Below are positions 7,507 to 10,729 of a stretch of DNA of 10,729 bases, one piece after another (the stretch's first letter is position 1; every line of letters starts with the position of its first letter). The notes under the pieces were generated by a model that was not told where the DNA came from, did no database searches, and saw nothing but the letters and a program-made list of their open reading frames with translations. A program made the position numbers and the translations under genes. This DNA is from an uncultured Muribaculaceae bacterium (GTDB lineage Bacteria; Bacteroidota; Bacteroidia; Bacteroidales; Muribaculaceae): NCBI GenBank assembly GCA_948788915.1, contig CAQFOZ010000067.1, forward strand, positions 1-10,729, in the 5' to 3' direction.

Positions 7507-7950
7507 ATGGGACAAAAATTTTCATCAATAATTTCGCGATTGTGTATAATCGCACTCTCTATAATCGGATATAACAGTTGTAACTCCGAAAAATGCATGT
7601 ACGGCACTCCCACCGGTTCTTTTGAGATAAAGGGTGAAGTTTCCAATGAAGATGGATTCCCTGTCAAGGAGGCCATTATCCGAGTGACCAAGCCGGAATC
7701 AAACTCCGACAACTGGAGCGTCGCCCGTACAATTACAAACAGAGACGGGACTTATAACGCATCCGGTGAATGTATTCCTCGTCGGGAATTGAAAGTCGTA
7801 TGCATTCCGACAGACAACACATACGAGCCGGACTCAATAAATGTGCCAGTAACATACAAATACGATAAAAAACATAAGAAAGATGCATGGTACGAAGGCC
7901 ACGCTTCTGTCAATGTAGATTTCAAATTAAAACAAATTTCGGGAAATTGA
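7507..7950 (+). CDS. Putative lipoprotein of the radical SAM/lipoprotein system
   Basis: This 147-residue protein has a lipoprotein signal: a basic start, a hydrophobic run at about 12-21, and the candidate lipid-bearing C25 (GYNSC), though the lipobox is not classical. After it comes the segment MYGTPTGSFEIKGEV (31-45), characteristic of the family described as 'putative lipoprotein, rSAM/lipoprotein system'. A transthyretin/carboxypeptidase-regulatory-like fold follows (GFPVKEAIIRV at about 50-60, NRDGTYNASG at about 78-87). The tail has an acidic/aromatic DNTYEPDS and a WYEGHASVNVDFKL end. It should be anchored in the envelope. The next gene, a radical SAM enzyme, overlaps its stop codon, so the lipoprotein is the natural candidate substrate; no modification is proven for this family. 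Besides C25 and the signal-peptide C13, the mature part has cysteines at 30, 88 and 99. The start ATG follows a purine-rich GGGAA. The upstream 109 bp show no clear terminator or full promoter. Confidence 0.8.
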   Translation: MGQKFSSIISRLCIIALSIIGYNSCNSEKCMYGTPTGSFEIKGEVSNEDGFPVKEAIIRVTKPESNSDNWSVARTITNRDGTYNASGECIPRRELKVVCIPTDNTYEPDSINVPVTYKYDKKHKKDAWYEGHASVNVDFKLKQISGN

Positions 7951-9017
7951 AACCACTATCAATCAAGCAACGATTTGCACTGGCACTAAACCATAAGCTT
8001 GTATCAGACAGAAGGAAGGAGCACCCTCTGCGGCAACTGTTCTGGGAATGCACATGGCGTTGTAACTTGTCATGTCGTCACTGTGGAAGCGACTGCAAAA
8101 GCTCCTCGCAACTTCCCGATATGCCGGTCAATGATTTCATAAAAGTTGTGGACTCCATACTGCCACATGTTGACAGGCATCAGCTCAACATAGTCATAAC
8201 CGGTGGCGAGCCCCTTGTCAGAAAAGATCTGGAAAAAGCAGGACGGATGCTTTATGACAGGGAGCTACCCTGGGGTATCGTAACCAACGGGGTACTACTT
8301 AACCCGGACAGATTCCATAAATTAAGAGCCTCGGGGTTGCATAACATCACTATAAGTCTTGACGGATTGCAGGAAAACCATAATTGGATGAGATGCCATC
8401 CCGATTCATTTAACAATGCTTATGCGGCAATCAAGATGGTTGCCAAGGCAGAAGACCTTAATTTCGATGTTGTGACCTGTGTCAACCGACGTTCACTGCA
8501 GGAATTACAACAACTTAAAGAATTGCTTATTGACGCGGGAGTGGAACACTGGCGACTGTTCACGATTTTTCCATCCGGGAGAGCAGCGGATTATCCGGAG
8601 TTTGACTTGAGTGAGAATGAGATGAAACAACTTATGGACTTTATTGTCACCACACGCAAAGGAGGAAAGATCAAAGCCTCATTTTGCTGCGAAGGGTTTA
8701 TGGGGGGATATGAAAGGAAAATCCGTGACCACTTCTACGAATGCCAAGCCGGTGTATGCGTGGCATCAGTACTTCTTGACGGTGGGATCGGTGCCTGTCC
8801 GAGCATACGCGCCGACTATAGGCAAGGCAACATCTACACGGATAATTTCTGGGATGTATGGCAGAACCGTTTTGAAAAATACCGGGACCGCAGCTGGATG
8901 AAGACCGGTTTATGCGCAGACTGCTCATTCTGGCGCTACTGCGAAGGCAACGGCATGCATCTGCGTGATTCATCCGGCAATCTTCTCCACTGCAATCTGA
9001 GGAAAACTAAAGTTTAG
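7947..9017 (+). CDS. Radical SAM enzyme with SPASM-like C-terminus, rSAM/lipoprotein system
   Basis: Counted from TTG 7947 the protein has 356 residues. The radical SAM signature CX3CX2C is C39, C43 and C46 (CNLSCRHC), which binds the [4Fe-4S] cluster that cleaves S-adenosylmethionine. TGGEPL (85-90) and the SLDG strand (137-140) fit the partial TIM barrel. The C-terminal third is cysteine-rich: C247, C248, C266, C271, C284, then C323-X2-C326-X5-C332 and C349. This is a SPASM-like auxiliary cluster domain, as in peptide- and protein-modifying enzymes, but the fourth Cys of the usual CX2CX5CX3C is missing. The pairing identifies the Bacteroidetes rSAM/lipoprotein system, whose chemistry is unknown. 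I prefer TTG 7947 because it overlaps the lipoprotein stop as TTGA and gives the expected short N-terminus. An ATG at 7887 would add 20 residues overlapping the lipoprotein gene by 64 nt. Confidence 0.85.
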   Translation: MKPLSIKQRFALALNHKLVSDRRKEHPLRQLFWECTWRCNLSCRHCGSDCKSSSQLPDMPVNDFIKVVDSILPHVDRHQLNIVITGGEPLVRKDLEKAGRMLYDRELPWGIVTNGVLLNPDRFHKLRASGLHNITISLDGLQENHNWMRCHPDSFNNAYAAIKMVAKAEDLNFDVVTCVNRRSLQELQQLKELLIDAGVEHWRLFTIFPSGRAADYPEFDLSENEMKQLMDFIVTTRKGGKIKASFCCEGFMGGYERKIRDHFYECQAGVCVASVLLDGGIGACPSIRADYRQGNIYTDNFWDVWQNRFEKYRDRSWMKTGLCADCSFWRYCEGNGMHLRDSSGNLLHCNLRKTKV

Positions 9018-9031
9018 CTCCTTGAGTATGT

Positions 9032-9062
9032 TTTGACGATCCGCAAAAAGATGTTATTTTTG
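9032..9062 (+). promoter_or_regulatory. Bacteroidetes-consensus promoter for the DUF4491 gene
   Basis: TTTG at 9032-9035, a 19-bp spacer and TATTTTTG at 9055-9062 match the housekeeping consensus exactly. The start of transcription is expected near 9067, about 20 nt before the ATG at 9087. It lies after the radical SAM stop at 9017, so the next gene need not depend on read-through. Confidence 0.75.
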
Positions 9063-9086
9063 CACTATTATCAAGCATACTTCAAT

Positions 9087-9395
9087 ATGTTACGGGAGTT
9101 TCTTATTCAGCACAATCTTCAGGGGGTTGTTATCGGACTGATGACATTCCTTATAATCGGTATTTTTCACCCTCTCGTAATCAAGGGGGAATATTATATG
9201 GGACAGAAATGCAATTGGCTTTTCGCCATAGGAGGAATCGCAACTCTGTCCGCATCATTACTAACGCAAGGAATAATTTCAATACTCCTCGGAGTGACAT
9301 CATTTTCCTGCTTCTGGTCCATTCTTGAGGTGAAAGAGCAACGTGAACGTGTCCGCAAAGGATGGTTCCCCAAAAATCCCAATCGTAAGAATTAA
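9087..9395 (+). CDS. DUF4491 family small inner-membrane protein
   Basis: This 102-residue protein of unknown function belongs to a family widespread in Bacteroidetes. Recognisable family blocks are NLQGVVIGLMTFLIIGIFHP (10-29), VIKGEYYMG (31-39) and the C-terminal ERVRKGWFPKNP. Three hydrophobic helices are visible (about 11-29, 43-60 and 63-78), with a basic cytoplasmic-looking tail. The ATG at 9087 is chosen because it gives the family length of about 100 residues and lies just downstream of a consensus promoter. In-frame starts at 9033 (TTG) and 9051 (ATG) fall inside that promoter and would add non-family residues. It follows the radical SAM gene by 69 bp, but the separate promoter argues against an obligate operon. 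It ends just before a strong terminator. Confidence 0.85.
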   Translation: MLREFLIQHNLQGVVIGLMTFLIIGIFHPLVIKGEYYMGQKCNWLFAIGGIATLSASLLTQGIISILLGVTSFSCFWSILEVKEQRERVRKGWFPKNPNRKN

Positions 9396-9401
9396 AACGA
9401 C

Positions 9402-9431
9402 ATAGGCTCAATCCCCAAAGATTGAGCCTAT
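9402..9431. terminator. Intrinsic terminator after the DUF4491 gene
   Basis: ATAGGCTCAATC and its exact complement form a 12-bp stem with a 6-nt loop (CCCAAA). It is followed on the plus strand by TGTTTAT and on the minus strand by GTCGTTTTAATT. It starts 7 nt after the DUF4491 stop and may also stop minus-strand transcripts from the convergent protease gene. Confidence 0.8.
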
Positions 9432-9450
9432 TGTTTATAAATTCTGATTA

Positions 9451-9477
9451 TCGACTTGGGACAAGTCGACTTCCCAA
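9451..9477. repeat. Overlapping inverted repeats between the convergent genes
   Basis: TCGACTTG (9451-9458) and CAAGTCGA (9462-9469) form a perfect 8-bp stem with a 3-nt loop. The same bases can pair differently: TTGGGA (9456-9461) with TCCCAA (9472-9477), and AAGTCGACTT (9463-9472) is itself a palindrome. There is no long T-tract on either side, so a terminator role is only possible, perhaps for the minus-strand protease transcript. Confidence 0.45.
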
Positions 9478-9506
9478 AATCTGGTACACTCCGCTACTTC
9501 AGTTTC

Positions 9507-10729
9507 TTAGCGGACGTATACCTTCTTTCCGTTGATTATGTATAAACCGGGAGTGGTAACCGAACGAAGGCGTAGCCCCTGGAGATTATAAATAACCGGT
9601 TCCTGATTCATATCGATATTATCAATATCTATCTCCTCCACTGCAGAATTTCCATCCATAGTCAGAGTAAATTCCATACAGTTGTCTTTCTTACTTATAG
9701 CGGAAAGAGAGAATTTGGCTTTAACGCCATCAGAAAAAAAAGGATAGTCACTATCGCCTTTTGCTCCAAAGGAGTAGCGTTGTGTATCCGGCCCAAATGG
9801 AGCCTGTTTTACGTCTCCGGGTTCAGTTTCCGAACCATCGGGACGGAAGATATAAACTTCCGGATCAGCGCCCAGATTGCCGTTAATATCAGGGTTGACA
9901 CGATAGACAAGAAGTCCGCCCGCCGGCAATCCGGCATCCCAGATATCTTTCCGGTCACGATATTCTATCATAAAATATTCCTGTCTCTTTTTGTCAGGAA
10001 CAATCTTGTAAGCGACATTTTCCGGCGAAGCGGAATTAACAGGATTCAAGGTATAGGTGCCGCTTTGGGAGAGCTCCACGATTTCTGAATCCTTAATCCA
10101 CTCCCCGAATCCCACACTATAGCGGTTCCGCATATAAGCTGTCAAAGACTGAGGCACAATCCTGTTGTCGCTCATAAGGTCCCAGACGTTTACCGGCTCG
10201 GTCTGCGGGCTCGATTTCGAGGTGTATAAATCATACGCATTAAGGGAATGCATCATTTCATGACATACGACACCGGTGTTGATATCAATTCCATCCAACC
10301 CTTTATATCCGTTATATCCATCGAACACCCTCAACACGTTACCGACACGAATACCTTTAATTTCCGTAGAGGTGACGCGTTTATTCTGGGGCCAAAGAAC
10401 CTGAGAAGAACTCAGAGCTGACGACCCGTTAATAATTATGGTAAGATTATCGACCTCACCATCATTATTACCATCAAGCAGAACATCATCTCCAATTTTC
10501 TTTTCAATGGCTTTGCAAACTTTTCTGACCAGAGCGGAGAATCTGGTATCCATAAATGCTTCGAGATTAGTGTAACCAATCTTATTTGATTCGGAATAGG
10601 GTTTATAATAGTTGCTTGGATTATCATCAACATATTCGTAACGGACTATCTGGGATATCCAGTCCACACGTCCATAGTAACTACTCAGCTATTCCTTATT
10701 GACACTATTCATTCATGATGGTATAGCCC
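9507..10729 (-). pseudogene. M6-family metalloprotease, 5' part disrupted (open part 9507-10667)
   Basis: The open part encodes 386 residues from a GTG at 10667. The zinc site is H136-E137-M-M-H140 with D146 in HEMMHSLNAYDLY. A Met-turn-like NVWDLMSDN follows at about 160-168, and DGNNDGEVDN (65-74) resembles a calcium-binding loop. The tail, NLQG near 361 to GKKVYVR at the end, resembles C-terminal tails common on exported Bacteroidales proteins. What is missing is the signal peptide and propeptide. Upstream all three frames are closed between 10689 and 10729. The same frame nevertheless still reads like the family (NSVNKE-stop-LSSYYGRVDW), with TAG at 10691-10689. Further up, GYTIMN appears in a different frame across a tandem GAATGAAT (10714-10707). 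Removing one GAAT restores a continuous GYTIMNSVNKE. I infer a nonsense mutation plus a 4-bp duplication in a secreted protease gene that continues beyond the window. A sequencing error or a short functional product cannot be excluded. Confidence 0.65.

Noticed and set aside
1..10729. CRISPR arrays, insertion sequences, phage genes
   Set aside because: No regularly spaced repeats, transposase, integrase or phage structural genes were found on either strand.

Overview
The window looks like a chromosome segment of a gut-type Bacteroidota, order Bacteroidales; Muribaculaceae or a relative is an inference from overall gene flavour. The grounds are a B-type fumarate reductase/succinate dehydrogenase in the order C-A-B, a DUF4491 protein, a radical SAM/lipoprotein pair of a kind known from Bacteroidetes, an M6 protease with a Bacteroidales-style C-terminal tail, and promoters matching the Bacteroidetes consensus (TTTG, about 19 bp, TAnnTTTG).

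Layout. At 76-1230 (+) lies an iron-dependent lactaldehyde reductase/1,2-propanediol dehydrogenase (FucO type). It is convergent with the sdhCAB/frdCAB operon (5155-1309, minus), and a 34-bp perfect palindrome between them is a two-way terminator. The operon promoter and a divergent tRNA-Arg(TCT) promoter share the spacer at 5156-5431. The tRNA is followed by a good hairpin terminator and then about 165 bp of structured, non-coding-looking DNA.

The right half is accessory in character. A 542-residue ORF (5769-7397) joins a complete ECF sigma factor, one inner-membrane helix, a Ser/Thr/Asn-rich periplasmic linker and an outer-membrane beta-barrel in one polypeptide. Next come a small lipoprotein (7507-7950) and a radical SAM enzyme with SPASM-like cysteines (7947-9017). 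These two overlap at a TTGA stop/start and match the uncharacterised 'rSAM/lipoprotein system'. A DUF4491 membrane protein (9087-9395) follows, with its own near-ideal promoter. A terminator then separates it from a convergent M6-family metalloprotease (minus strand), whose 5' part is disrupted by what looks like a 4-bp duplication and a nonsense codon.

How they work together. FucO reoxidises NADH by making 1,2-propanediol from lactaldehyde. FrdCAB disposes of electrons by reducing fumarate to succinate. Both are fermentative redox outlets, but nothing here shows that they are co-regulated. The sigma/barrel protein could carry a signal from the outer membrane to transcription without a separate anti-sigma factor. 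Its placement upstream of the lipoprotein/radical SAM pair, with no visible terminator between, makes that pair a candidate target, but this is inference.
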